Assembly (NCBI GenBank): GCA_022478985.1
Contig: JAKSZP010018564.1
Location: forward strand, 1-64,000
Reading direction: 5' to 3'
DNA length: 64,000 nt
From: Massospora cicadina
Taxonomy: Eukaryota; Entomophthoromycota; Entomophthoromycetes; Entomophthorales; Entomophthoraceae
In this document: positions 21,664-33,899 of the stretch, in pieces
How the letters are laid out: every line of letters begins with the position of its first letter
Position numbering within the stretch: position 1 is the stretch's first letter
Position numbers and translations under genes: made by a program
The notes under the pieces: generated by a model
The model's database searches: none
Told to the model about the DNA's origin: nothing
Seen by the model: only the letters and a program-made list of their open reading frames with translations

Positions 21664-23588
21664 TTATTTAACTGAGGTAAGCTGACCAGGGGACAGACAT
21701 TAATAAACTAAAACTAAAATAATAATAAAAATAAAAAACAATGATTCAAACAAAACGCCCAAAATGGACGGATCAATTGAATAATACCTAACAAAATATC
21801 CAACCAGGTGGGCAGCGAATACTGCTATCCCTCCATGGTGGATGGGGAGGGGGGATCAGGGGGCTCATCTTTGGCTGCATCCATCTCATTCCAGAGTAGG
21901 GTGCGTTCTAAGGCAGATAGTAAGGGTGTGGGGGCATTTGCGGCATGGGGTTCAATATCCTTGATGACTGGAACTTCCAAATAGTTGCCAGCCATCATTA
22001 TACCAGCGATGTATTTGCCCAAAGCGTCTTCAGCTTTGAGGCAGGCATCAGGGAATTTAATAAATGTGGCAATGTTGGTATGGGTTGTTTTTGCTTTCAG
22101 ATTCCGTGCTACTGTTACCACGTTCTGGATGGCTTCAGTGACGTTTTTGTGTAAAGTTTTCATGTTGATCTTACTTTGTGCAGTAAGATTTGTGGGGATG
22201 ACGGGAGGTGGAATTCCTCCTGTGAGCGCAGCCACAGATTTGGCGGCAGCTTTGTAAAGTGGATGGCAATCTGGTGTGGCAGCTGCTTCTACTGCAAGCT
22301 GGTGGTCGCTGTAAAACGGTTTAGCAAAAGGTTGTGGGACATATTCCTGAGGTGGGAATTTTGCATCCCATTCTGTGTTACAGAGATGCTCGAGTTGCAG
22401 CGTCAATTCTTCAATGATGTTACCTGATTTGTCAAATTCATCCAATAATTCCTATGAATTTTGGTTGAATTAGATTGGGGAATCAGCGTATGGTTGAGAT
22501 TTGTTCAATTTGTTTGCAGATGCATGGGATTGAACTGGGATCCAATCCAATGTTTTGTTAGATAAATTATTTATGGCATTGGGGCAAGGTGGGTGCTGAT
22601 TGGTGGCTGTAGGTGCAGCTGCAGCATCAGGCATTGGAGGAGGGGAAGGAAGGATCGTACCCCATGTTAGAGTTGGCGCAGGGTGGGTGGCGGATTAATG
22701 GGCATCAGGCAAACTTTTGGTGTTGGCAGAAGTTTCTGAGTATGAGCATTTGCATTTTGAGCGGTCTAACTCAAAACAGGATGGACAAATCATCTGTCCA
22801 CCCTCAACGCGGGCCCAGAATGGATGGTTGGGGGCGGATGGGATGGTGGCACAAGGGGGAATTGCCAAAGAAATTTTCGTAAACTCAGGGCTTTTGTGGC
22901 ATATGCCCAAGGCCCAGTGAGGCGTGTGGCCCCATTTTGGACCACAAATTGTAAGATGGGGTTGGCGCTGTAGGCTGCCAAACCTTCCATCAGCTTCTAG
23001 TGGAGCACTTTGGGGGGGAGGTGGGTGGGCAAACCAGCGAACTGGACCATCAAGGTGGTGTCCATTTGGGAGCTGGGTCCAAGTTGTTGGGAGGGGAATA
23101 TTGTTAAAAATTAATGGCACCGTTGCTGCAGTGGCTGTATCAGCTTCACAGAGGAAGCTAATATCAAAGTACCCCTTATAGGGGTGGAAGTCAATAAAAC
23201 AGGCTGGTGTCATCACCGCCTGAGCCATTTTGATAATGGCTTGGTCATCGTAGGGGAAGAAATTCCCATATTCAACATTAAGGCTGAAATGCATGTTGCT
23301 CTGAGGGAGCACCAGGGGCAGCGGGGCACCGCTTGGCTTTAGTGAAATGGGCATCAAGATCCCTGGGAGGAACCAATCATCCCAAGGGTTTGGAATGACT
23401 GGGTGAGCCAGTCTGAGTGCATTTTCCTGTCAGATTGAAAACGGAGGGGGAGTTTCGCCACTGCCCCATGCTGGGACAGTCAGCGGGGGATCCAACAACA
23501 TCAGAGCAAGACTTCAGTGTGCAATTAAGTGTTTGCTTTTAATTTACCTAAATTAATTTTCTCAGAAAGTTATGCCGAGCAGATAGAG
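21664..23588 (-). mobile_element. Family R retroposon, copy R6, full length, best preserved
   Basis: A 1925-bp minus-strand insertion between 19-bp duplications. It contains an 87-nt leader, a 558-codon frame (with stops), a 161-nt T-rich 3' UTR containing TTTTAG-like units, and the tail TGTCTGTCCCCTGGTCAGC, then TTACCTCAGTTAAATAAA. It encodes no RT. This copy gives the best view of the family's structure. Confidence 0.88.
21825..23501 (-). pseudogene. R-family protein gene, 558 codons in one frame with four stops (R6)
   Basis: Product and function unknown. The frame from ATG 23501 to the stop at 21825 is continuous except for four in-frame stops (one TGA, two TAA, one TAG), each one transition from Trp, Gln or Arg. 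Layout by residue: 1-65 Pro-rich; 70-170 a globular block (VEYGNFFPYD, FIDFHPYKGYFDISFLCEAD); about 240-258 HPFWARVEGGQMICPSCF with the C-x2-C-x9-C motif; 270-350 a Ser/Pro/Ala linker; 355-480 charged and helical (LDEFDKSGNIIEEL, SDHQLAVEAAATPDCHPL, AALTGGIPPPVIP); 480-558 Ala-rich helix, NAPTPLLSALER and the acidic PPDPPSPS end. No signal peptide or membrane span. Two long open stretches (220 and 206 codons) remain. Confidence 0.8.
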
Positions 23589-23607
23589 ATCTGACAAGCC
23601 CAATTGT
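23589..23607. repeat. Target-site duplication of R6, 5' side
   Basis: ATCTGACAAGCCCAATTGT, partner of 21645-21663. Confidence 0.88.
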
Positions 23608-24655
23608 GATACATTAATATCCAATAATTCTCCTTTGGAGACCACAACTTGAACAATACAGCATTCTAAAACCAATATGTATAAACTCCTCGTTGACCAA
23701 CAAAAATATTTGATCTAATTTACTATGGGCTTTCTAAGCCAGAAGAAAGCAATAACATTTCATATAATCCAACTAGTTTTCCTAAGTCAATTTTAGGAGA
23801 ATGTACATAATTATTGCCTTGTTTGAGATTAGAATAAGGGTGCCTTGAAATTGCATTTCTGACAACTAAAATGAATTTTTATGCATCAGAAAGTCAATAA
23901 CTGGAGGTGCCAAAAAACTAATTAAAGTGTAAATGACTTGCCTAAACTTTAAGAACCTTAACCTTAAGGAGTCTGGAGGCAAAAAAGATGCTTACGCAGA
24001 AAAGTAGTTCCTTAATATTTTCTTTATTATAGACAAGCAAATTGAAGACTTTGTTTAATTTTGTACTTTTGAGATACAAGTGCTATTCAGATACAAAGAC
24101 TGTACAATTAATTAGCCAAAATTTGCCTCACTACCCTGTGAGCCATATAAAGAAACATACCAGGTATTACTAATAGTTAAAAATAGAAACATGATATACA
24201 AATATTAAATATCTCCACCAAAACGCTGTCACTTTTATAGACAAACTTAGGTCATTTAATATATTATTAGTGCATTAGCCTAACTTCTAAAGAGGATATG
24301 AACTGGCCCTATGGCATTACTTAAATTCAGATTTTACCAAAAAATTGTCATATATAAGAAAATTAGGGAATATACAAGTCATTGATATGTTATTGTTGCA
24401 AATCCAAATGCTCATGTTGTTTTTAGACTCATATTTTGACTTAATTTATGGGCAAAATAATAAAGTAATATTCTCTTTCCATTGACTTTCTCTAAATCAA
24501 AGCTGAATCTCCCAGATTGCTCTAGAAGAGTAAAATAGATATTATACGCCCACAGCTGTTTTTATTGAGTAATTGCTAATGATGTGATAGATGTAGCCAC
24601 TTAATTGCAGAAAAAGTGACGTTTTATATAAAATAAGATAGTTTCAAAAAAGGAC
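23608..24655. other. AT-rich sequence, nothing recognised
   Basis: No coding-like frame, repeat or tail motif seen on either strand. Confidence 0.5.
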
Positions 24656-26545
24656 TTCTCTTTCCGCTCAACATCACTTTCAAATTATTTTTTGAAAACA
24701 GTTAATTTCCACTGCTGCCTTACATGTCAGTTTTTCAATTTAGGTCATCAGATCCAACACCTGCTGCCCAAGTGTAGGAAAGTGGTGATCCACCTCCCAG
24801 CCTTTTCTTCTCTGCAAGGAAACGCATTCAGATGGGCTCAGATGTCTGCCAAACTCTACTGGCTAATTTTGTCCCTCCACGGGACTTAGCACTTCACCTT
24901 GCGTGAATTCAACTGACTTACCCCCATCCTCATGCTCTCATTAGATCCACCAAGCAATTTTACCTCTATGACAACTATGGGAGTTTGCTCCCATATGCCA
25001 ACAAAGCAATAATTGAACTTGCCACTGCTGCCTTTGCGCCAGCTGGCTTTATTGATTTACGCCCTTTTAAGAGCTATTTTGATATAGGCTTCCAAAAAGG
25101 AAGATGCTGCAGCGGCGGCATTAAAACCTTTATTAATAAAAATGCCCCTGTCCCTACTAACTGAACTCATCTCCCTGATAACATCAAACAGGTAGTGTCA
25201 TTTGCTAACCACCCTTTGCATCTCCAGCCCCAAATCTTTATGAAAAGTTGATGGCGGGGCTTTTGGCTTATGGCAATCAGACCAACCTAGCCTTCACCGT
25301 TCCTTCTGGTGCAGAGACCTTGCAGCCCCTCAAGCCACTGCCACCATCATCCCAAATCACTATGCCATTTCCCAACAAATCTCTCACATGATTGCATCGC
25401 TGCAGCGCCTGAGAATTTCTTTTGGGCTTGTGTTAACAGCGGCAGACAAAATTGTCCCCTCTTTTTTGAGCAGACCACTCTAAAAAATTCTGCCCCCATG
25501 TTGCTTCATCTGTTACTATTTCTGAACCCTTTAAGAAACATCTATATGGGGTATTTTGTTGCCCCCTCCCACCCAACATTCTTGCTCGCTGGGCCAACGT
25601 GAAAAGTCAGCCCCAACCAAAGCCTTCAGGCACACTCACCTTCATGAGTTCAACCTAACCAATTAGAGTCAGGCTTGGATCACTATTCGCACCTAAGCAT
25701 CCACCATTTGCCTACTACCACACACCTAAATTCTTCCTCCACTATTCTTGTGAACCATAATCCTTGTGACCTATTGGATGAGGTTGATATATCAGGTAAA
25801 ATTGTCACGAATGAGGATGATGAATCCGGTAAAACTCTTGGCCCAGCTGATTATGAATGGACAAAATTTTATAATTCTCATTTTGATAAAACCTCTCACC
25901 TAGATGCTATGCTCCTAAAACCAATGCTATCCCCTTCCAAAGTGACCACCAGATTGCCTTAGCAGCAGTGGCTTCACCAAATTTCCACCACCTCTGCAAA
26001 GCTGTGGCACAATTAGCTGATCTAATCCCTGAAGGGCTGAGCATAATTGACTTCCCTCCTGATTTCCTTAAAGCAGCACAGGAGGAAATCACCAAATTGG
26101 CCAATGATGCCAGTGACGCTGTTATGCATGTTGTGAAACTAGCAGCATTCAACCCAACTTCTAATAATCCCCTGGCAGAATATAGCCAGTATGGCCCAAC
26201 TCCTGGATGCACGCCTAAAAGATGAATATCATGTTGCAGAGTTAGTTGGGGCTGTCTTCCAGGCTGTTTTTTGGTAAGTAACCGATATTTCACATACCTC
26301 TAACCCCACCACACTGATGCCCCAACGCCCTTGGTCTCAGCTTTTGTCTACTACTACAACTTTTGTGATTCTTTCATGAAAAATAAGCATGAAGAAGAGC
26401 TGCCTAACCCTCCCTCCCCCTCTTCCATGGTGGTTTAGTGGTACTCCGCTCCCTGCCTGGTTAGAGGTTCTGTTTTGTTTTGTTTTTCCATTCGTTTTGG
26501 TTTTTTAGCTCTCTGAGTATCATCAATGCACTACTCATGGTTGAA
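24656..26545 (+). mobile_element. Family R retroposon, copy R4, near full length
   Basis: Begins with the family leader (TTCTCTTTCCGCTCAACATC) and carries the R gene and the T-rich 3' UTR. Its tail is so decayed (AATGCACTACTCATGG near 26525) that the 3' edge and any target duplication are uncertain. The length, about 1.89 kb, agrees with full-length copies. Confidence 0.65.
24724..26438 (+). pseudogene. R-family protein gene, decayed copy (R4)
   Basis: ATG at 24724 (MSVFQFRSSDPTPAAQV then a stop). Blocks in order: YGSLLPYANKAIIELATAA near 24978, GFIDLRPFKSYFDIGF near 25045, FFWACVNSGRQNCPLFFEQ near 25417 (second Cys of the CPxC motif is Phe), LLDEVDISGKIV near 25775, FPPDFLKAAQEEITKLA near 26051 and the C-terminal NPPSPSSMVV. 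Frameshifts between them. The N-terminal and C-terminal blocks keep the family order, so no large deletion is apparent. Confidence 0.65.
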
Positions 26546-28489
26546 ATATCTCAAATACGATTTAAAAAGTTAAATATATTAACAAAACCTTAGGGCAGAA
26601 GTCAAAACAACAAATCTTTAACTCACCTCTGGCAATACCTAAAATTTGGACGGGTCCCACATGGCCATACTTCTTCAGGCATTCAAGGAATAAAGCTCTA
26701 AAATGCCTGAAAATCTAAAACTTATTTATGTCAAGCTGACACTTTGGAAGCAAGATTAATTATTTCATCTTATGCTTACTAATTTGAGTATAATTGCAAT
26801 TACATTGCTTTTAAAAAGCCAAAGTAAAAAACCATAATAGATAGTTGGCACCAAAAAAATCAGGTCTATTGATTTAGCGAAGAAGGTTGGTCAAGAACTG
26901 GATATTGACCGTTAATACAATATATGTAAGCCTTGAGGAGCAACCACTGCGGTTTAGTTAGAGATTATCATTTTGCACCAACAAGGGAAAGAAACAAAAG
27001 GCCATCATTCTTGTCACAATGATTGATTTAATATAAGTGGTAGATGAAAGGTGGGTGATGGCGTACTCCTTGAAATTCGCATCTCTCTTCCAACTGCTAC
27101 TACCCATAAGTTTTACAGAAAACTTGGTGTGTGTTTGGAAGTGGCGGTGACCAGAGGCCATTGTCAGCAAAGGGGTAGCAGCGAGTTTTTCCTGAAAGAG
27201 GTCGCCTCCACAAGTTTGAGTTTCATAGATAAATCTGAGTCAATATCCAGTAAACATAAATCAATTGAGTTAGCTTCAGGCTCAGAAACCCCCAACTGCC
27301 ACTCTCCTTCAGGCTACAATATGGTCCTGTCCCCAATAGATACAAGAGCAATAAAACTTTTCCATACTCAATGGAAACACCCATATGTGGCCTGTCCATG
27401 GGCATAGCCTGCCGTCCATCAGAGGGGTTAATAGCATTGTAAAAAAACATGGAAAAAAATAGTTTTTTGCAATAAAATAATGCTAATCCATCCAGACAGG
27501 TATATCAGAATCAGTATTGTTACCAATTAATGGTGTCGATCTGCCATAGTTAAATTGTGAAATTATACTTGATGGCAAATGCAATTGCTCATGTCCCCTA
27601 TTTTTGTGAGCTTTTAAGCCAGCAGACCCTAAAAGGTTCTGTTGTCAATTCAGTTTTCATAAACCACCTTTTAGTTTAAATAAGTAATTAGAAAATATTA
27701 TATGTGAATTTAAGAAGCTTGTCAGACAATTGGTGACTATGTTACCCAATTTTTGAAATCTCTTTATAATGCTCATGGTTGTCCTATTCTTTTTAAATCC
27801 CACAGTGTGAATGGCTGTATTAGAGGTATTCTGGATAGTGTTATGGGTGGTAAATTGTTTTGAGTTACAACGCAGTTTTATATTATCAGCACGCTCCATT
27901 ACATATGGTCCATGAGGCATAAGTCAACTACATCCTTAAGAACTAATAATGCGCTCTCACTGCGTTTTGGATCACTATTAGTATCAGCATCATTAATGGT
28001 TTACTAATCAAGATATACGACTTTCTTGTTATCCTCTGTTGTGAGGAATTATAGGAGCATGGCTGGTTGATAAGTAAACACTTTATATTTGATCTTAACA
28101 AATCTTATGTTATACTACAATAGGAGGAAGTTGTCTTAGTCAAAAAATTTAAGCATTTGTAAATCTTGTGTTCAAGCATAGGATTGTGAAAATGCCTATA
28201 GATAGTTAGTGGCTGTATTAGGAGATTTCCCAACCTGATTGATATCCAAGAACCTTCTTCTTTGTGCAACCAAAATATAACAAATTGAATAATTACCTGA
28301 TATAGTGAAAACTAAAAATCAGTTAAATTCTAAAGAAGTATATGATAAATCTTAACTCTATCTTTATAAAATTGAAGATTGTTGCTACTCCTGTGTTTAT
28401 ATAATCAGACCATGGTAAAAATTAAGTTCAAAGCTAATTTAAACTTTAGTTTATTTCCATAAATTGCTAACTTATTACTTTCTTACGTA
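26546..28489. other. No identified gene; unrecognised 118-codon frame at 27051-27407 (+)
   Basis: The frame at 27051-27407 is fairly long for this AT-rich DNA, but its antisense strand is equally open and neither translation shows a known motif. Possibly another decayed retroelement segment. The remainder is AT-rich. Confidence 0.3.
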
Positions 28490-29268
28490 TATACCATTTG
28501 ATGAAGTACAAAATATCCATTCTTATTGCAATTTGGTTGATCTTGGGCTTGATGACAAGTAGTGCACTATTAAGTTTTTCTGATACCTATCAAAAACCTC
28601 TTGGGTTTAGCTGAGGCAAAATTTGATCAAGCCCAGACCCAATTTAGTTTGAAACTATTCTTTAAAGACAATTTTGACTTTGAGTTCACAAAGGACATAT
28701 TACACCATATTCATACCATCAATATCACTCTATATTTACTGCTTCCTATCATAAATAGTTTCTACAAATGAAGAGAAGAATAAAAAAGTAACTATCTTAT
28801 ATAACTTGATTTGTTTGTGCCCTCAAGGTTTATTTTCCTTAAGATGTTAGATATAAAGCAGATGGACAAATCTATCTACGTGGTTATCAACTTTATAAAT
28901 TTAAACAACATTACCAAAAGGTTTCCTATCCCTTACCACAAAAATTAATCATGCGCTAGACCACCTTGTGTGGTGCAAAAAAGTTTTGGCTATGGATTTA
29001 TTTCTATCTATAGGAAGATGAAGTTACTAAATTGTGAACAGGAGTTATTCGCTAAGATTACTTTACAGAGCATTTAACTACCAACACTGATTCTGTAAAT
29101 TTTGTGCAATGCCCAGAGACCTTCCATAAGCCTATGGTCAGTATATTATGTGATATAGGAAATTTCCTGTTAAAATTAATTTGCACTATATAAAAATTTT
29201 TAAAACTTTTAATGATCAATGCAACACTTTAAGAAAAGCCTTACCACCTAAATTAAAAAAATTAAATT
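28490..29268 (+). pseudogene. Ty3/gypsy reverse transcriptase scrap (element H)
   Basis: Plus-strand pieces in alternating frames follow the RT order: YKADGQIYLRGYQL near 28855 (finger Lys and Arg region), KVSYPLPQK, then INHALDHL near 28946, AMDLFLSI near 28992, and VNFVQCPETFHK near 29097 in the place of the usual F-x-V-M-P-F-G-L motif. The YxDD box is not reached because R5 inserted at 29289. No LTR was found. Confidence 0.55.
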
Positions 29269-29288
29269 AAACTGAAAGTAATCCTTCT
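29269..29288. repeat. Target-site duplication of R5, left
   Basis: AAACTGAAAGTAATCCTTCT, compared with AAACTGAAAGGTAAACTTCT at 30797; identical for the first 10 bases, then diverging. Confidence 0.55.
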
Positions 29289-30796
29289 CCCCTATAAGGG
29301 ATATCCTGATCTTAGCTTCACCTGTGAAGCTGACGCCGCCACTGCGGCAACTATGCCCCTGGTTTTCCAGGGTACTCCCCTCCCCACAATATTGGATCTG
29401 GCTCCCAGCAAGAACCACTTTGGTGGTACAATTCACTGGTTTGACCACCTACCTCCCATCTGCGGTGCTCCACCAGGAGCTGATGGATGGTTCAGAAGCC
29501 TATGGCTCCAACCCCATCTTACAATTTGTAACTCAAATGGGCCACACGCCTCTCTGGGCCTTGGGTGTATGACACGATCATCCCTGAATTTAGTAAAATT
29601 GCCTTGCCAATTCCTCCTCACGCCATCAACCTTCTGCCCCTGACCATCCATTCTGGGCCCGCGTCAAGGGCAGGCGGATAACCTGTCTGTCCTGTTTCAA
29701 TTTGGACCAAACAAAACATAAGTTCCCTTCCTTAGATGCTTCTGACAGCTCTGATTTTTTGTCATTCAGCTTCCCTTCCACTGCCCACCTGTGTTCAGTT
29801 CCAGAAAAGGATATGATACTACCTTCCACTCCTCCAAAGCCTATCGCTGCAGCCATGACCGCAGCCACCAATCAGCCTCCTCCTCGCCCCAGTGCCACAA
29901 ACTCTCTAACCAACTAAGCACCAGCTTGGACCCCAGTTTGCTCCCATTTTTCCTCCACTAAACCAACCATACCTCAGTCATATGCTGATTCTCCAATTCA
30001 CTAAAACCAAAATCTTTGGGATCTATTAGCTGAAATTGATGAATCTGGTAATATTATTGAAGACTCCATTCTCCAAATTGAGCAGTTTGTGTATGATGAC
30101 CACGACGCTAAGCTACCCCCTCATTTATTCACCCCCAGAAAAATGCCAAACATTATGCGGTGACCACCAGCTGGCTGTTGAAGCAACAGCTAAGCCATAT
30201 TGTCATCCTAACAGAAAAGCCGTCACCAAATCAGTAGCAATTCTCACGGGAGGAATAAATCCTCCCATTATTCCATTCACATCCAATATGATCCAAAAGA
30301 ATATGTTTATTGAATCTCACAAAGCCGTCAATAACGCCATCCAGCACCCGGCAGTGGTAACGCGGAATCCCAAAGCCAAGATTTCCCTGCACCAATATCG
30401 CCACGTTTGTAAAGCTCCCCAAAGCATGCATGAAAGCTGAAACAGCTTTAACCAATTATGATGTCACTCTTATGGTAAACCGCTGTTTTCCTGCCACCCT
30501 GATCATCAAAGATTTTATTCTGCATCTCGCTGACGCACTGACGCCCTTGCTCTCCGCCATGGCCCATGACCTACTTTGGGGAGAAGATGATTCCAAGGAA
30601 GAGCCCCCTAATCCCCCTCCCCTTCCACTATGATGGGTAAGCAGTTCACGCTGTCCCACCTGGTTGGTTGTGTTCACGTTTTGTGTGTCATCCACTCGTT
30701 TTGGGCGTTTGTTCATTTTTGTTTTGGAGGATTTATTTTGTTTGCTCTTAGAGCTTTAATAATGTCCGTCCCCTGGTCAGCTTGCCTCAGTTAAAA
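29289..30796 (+). mobile_element. Family R retroposon, copy R5, 5'-truncated
   Basis: About 1.5 kb. It begins within the globular block (PYKGYPDLSFTCEAD-like frame at 29293), so the first 110 or so codons are missing. It ends with a sharp tail, AATGTCCGTCCCCTGGTCAG near 30762, then CTTGCCTCAGTTAAAAAAA. Confidence 0.75.
29290..30633 (+). pseudogene. R-family protein gene, N-truncated (R5)
   Basis: Blocks in order: TCEADAATAATMPLVFQGT near 29319, HPFWARVKGRRITCLSCF near 29649 (both Cys of the pair present), a Ser-rich linker near 29730-29920, NQNLWDLLAEIDESGNIIE near 30005-30060, QLAVEATAKPYCHP near 30171, LTGGINPPIIP near 30243 and DALTPLLSAMAHDLLWGEDD near 30534, with the Pro-rich end PPNPPPLP. 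At least two frameshifts. Function unknown. Confidence 0.7.
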
Positions 30797-30817
30797 AAAC
30801 TGAAAGGTAAACTTCTT
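30797..30817. repeat. Target-site duplication of R5, right
   Basis: Partner of 29269-29288 directly after the A run of the R5 tail. Confidence 0.55.
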
Positions 30818-31093
30818 CTAAGAACAGCTTAGTTATAACGTTTACAATATTACAATATTAGCTTATAGCATCATCTAGTTAAGATTAAAGGATTAAAAAC
30901 GATGCTGTTTAGGAGCAAGCAAATTATATTAGTGTCTCATAAGATTGGTTCCTGCACTGGTTTTTAGATGATTTTTGGTATAGTAAGTAATACTTTATTT
31001 CATTTGTTCATTAACGTGGTACATTTTATTGGATGGAGAACTTCCAGTTGCCATTTTCAACTGAGGATATGCATCATAAAAGCGCAGATACGC

Positions 31094-31571
31094 ATGTACT
31101 CAAACTCAGCGTAACAGTTCTCTTTACTGTAACTGGGGTACTAATTGGGCTTAAAGCTGTAAAAAGCAGAGAGATTGATAGAACAAAAAAAGGATGAATT
31201 AACGTACCTAATTGAGTAAAAGGGAATTGAAATCTATAGGGAAAGTGGGAACACGATACCAAGAGGACCTCCAAAGCCCATATAATCATGATCTTTCACA
31301 TCCCTCCAAATTAGCTACCTGATGACGCCCCCGTTGTTCAATATCAGCCCTATAACTGCAAGATTGTAATTTAAGCCTTTTTGAGATTTGGGAATTGGGA
31401 ATGCAATTCTATATGGCATCACAATTAATTATCATTTATGTGATGCTTCCTATTGAATTTTCATCAATTTCTTTAAAGAAATGTATCAATTGTAAGGATT
31501 CAGGAGTTAACTTATCAAGGCTTTATTTTGGAGTAGAGATATAAACCTGCACATTATATCGACTCCCAACA
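31094..31571 (-). repeat. 3' LTR of element D
   Basis: Shares ordered blocks with 54306-54777: GTAACAGTTCTCTT, GGGAACACGATACCAAGAGG, GATGCTTCCT, AAGGATTCAGGAGTT and GGAGTAGAGAT. Length 478 against 472 bp. The edges are approximate to a few bases. Confidence 0.75.
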
Positions 31572-31599
31572 ACATTTAATTCAAGAACCTGTCAGATGG

Positions 31600-32756
31600 G
31601 GGTATAGGTCTTTAGGAATTGGCTATGTACTCAGTTTACCAATTTCCTCTGATTAAAGTTGGCAATGGAGTATTTAGCGTTAACCTTATAAATAACTTTT
31701 AGGGTAAAGACTAAGTAACTTCAATATTATTCTGTTGACCTTCAGGTCAATGGTGATAAAAGAGAGCTGGGTCACTTAATTGAAAATCTGTAAGGATGGT
31801 CAGCTTACATTAATTTTGGATGTCTCCCTTTCTATGGTGATGACTTTATTCTGAGTGTCTAGTGCTTGAATCTGGACAATCTCTTCAACTAAGACTTTAT
31901 GGTTAAATAGGAGTTCTTAAGCACAAATGTACTGAGTAGGGAATGAACGCAAATTGGTAGTTGATGGGTAGACTTATATAGTAATTCAAAGGATAACAGC
32001 TTGATCATTTGACGGTAGCTTATCTGGTAAGTGAGCAAATTGTTGGGTAGATCGTGGCTCCAGCGCGTAGGGCCAGAGGTGACCATCTTATGCAAAAAGA
32101 AATGCGTGTTTTATTAGCACGTTCCGCCACCCCATAAATAGAGGGTTATAAGGGACAAAGGAATTTTAGTTATATTAAAAAGCGAAGTTAGTTCCTGGAA
32201 TACCTATGAGGTTTTTTAGCTCATTGTCTAAAAGTAGAGTCTATGGGCATCTGTGCTGAGAGAAAATGAGTTAGATAAGGGATTGAGTTGTCTTTATAAT
32301 GGTGGCAGTGGAAATCGGAAATACTTCACCTAATTGATCAAATAATCTACAGTTAAAAGATATATTTATGGACATGTAACCTGATGAGCAGAGGGCACAT
32401 CAAATCGATGCTGATGACATTAAAGGGTCTTGACTGATCCACAAATGAAATATGATACTCTGGACTAGACTGATCTTGGATTTGACAAGTCATACAGGCT
32501 TCTAGAACTTCCTGGATAGTCTTAACCATCAAATTCTAGTATCATCGCTTCTATTGCCATTTGTAAGTATTTTTCGCTGCCCCATTCCTAATGGTCATGT
32601 GTCCTTCATATAACATTAGTTTGGGAAGAAGAGTGGATAAAAGGGAGCCTTTTTATGTAGATTTTAATTTAAGCATTCTCTCTTCAAATTGGTGTCCTGG
32701 GTCACATTTTATAGTTCATGTTGGATCTCAGGAGGTTCTAACTCCCTTTGATCATG
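31600..32756 (-). pseudogene. Integrase of element D
   Basis: Minus-strand remnants: CMTCQIQDQSS near 32490 (second half of the zinc motif), first catalytic Asp in FNVISIDLMCPL near 32405, second acid region LLDNELKNLIG near 32225, catalytic Glu in YGVAERANK near 32120, then the C-terminal part with ALVEEIVQIQ-like sequence near 31880. Several stops. Element C inserted just upstream, between this domain and RNase H. Confidence 0.68.
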
Positions 32757-32761
32757 CTGGC
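32757..32761. repeat. Target-site duplication of element C, left
   Basis: CTGGC, identical to 47578-47582, although 14.8 kb apart. Confidence 0.9.
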
Positions 32762-33861
32762 TGTTAAAATTTTTGCCTACCTTCTCAGACGTCTAGATTA
32801 CCATGGGTAACTAGGGGATAATTCCATATGGCAAATGAATTGATTTCGGTTGACCCCAATTTCAGTCTAATAATGTTTGGGGGAATTTAGGTAATTCTCC
32901 AGGGATGTTTATTGGGGATTGATCTGACTGAATGCTTAAAATCTCATTGGGCAGTGTTGCCAACGAAATGGGGTAATCTAATAGTTGATGATTATCTATC
33001 AGTTTTACCAATTGGGATTGGTCAGGTTTCATCACTGACCAATTGTGAATTTAAGGAGCAAGTTGTGAGGCGAGTGATGCAGCCTACAACTAACATATTG
33101 ATCAGTTGGTTCACAATCTTCCATAATGGGTAACAAGTCCCATTATCTGGCAGGTCGCTCGCCAAATATGCTTGTTTCACTAGGATTGAGTGGAAAATGT
33201 TAGGGAAATGTTTTCTGACTCTTTCCATATTTTAGGTCTCAAGGATGTTCAAAGAAGAAATCCAAATCAATATGGGGAAGATATCGCTGGTGAGACTATG
33301 AAGGTAAATTAATGGCAACGGTTGCTGTTTCATGGCTGAGGCGCCAACTGAGGGTTTGGCACTGAATTCCCTCTATATATTCCCCTGATAATACACAATA
33401 AAAAAGGAGTAATTAACAGAATTCAATATTAGTTTTTGTTCTATTCATCTTCAGGAAATTATTGCTGTGTGCTTTGATTGGGGAATCTTTAGTAGAATAA
33501 AGAGTAAGGTTTGAGGATTCTTAGAAGAGAGGCTGAGCTTAAATGGGAATTGCTGTAAAATCTGTGAGACTCTTCAAGATGAGAGGAAAGGCCATAAATT
33601 ATAGATCTGAGCTTAGATCAAGTTAGTCGGATAAGGGTATAAATCCCTACTGAAGACATCAGGAGTATTTTGAGGAGAAATACCAGTTGAGCATTGGACC
33701 ATAACTGGTTATCTATTCAACTATAGATAATAATCTTCATACTATAATCGTTGATATCATTTATTATTTGACAAAGCAAATAGTGCACATGCCAAATCTG
33801 TTCAGTTATAAATTAGGGTTTATTTTTCCTAAGCAAGCAACGAAGGCCCTAAATTTTAACA
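32762..33861 (+). repeat. 5' LTR of element C
   Basis: 1100 bp, TGTTAAAATTTTTGCC to CTAAATTTTAACA. A TATATAT run at 33374 and AATAAAA near 33398 are promoter and polyadenylation candidates; the second LTR keeps both. Confidence 0.9.
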
Positions 33862-33863
33862 AA

Positions 33864-33881
33864 TGATGCTCACTACAGGTG
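33864..33881 (+). promoter_or_regulatory. Primer-binding site of element C
   Basis: TGATGCTCACTACAGGTG, two bases after the LTR; the same 18-mer as in A, B and D with two changes. Confidence 0.7.
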
Positions 33882-33899
33882 GTAATTGAGTAGGATACA

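Noticed and set aside
31089..31093. Target duplication for element D
   Set aside because: The five bases outside the two D LTRs (ACGCA and CTCAT) do not match, and the LTR edges are themselves decayed.
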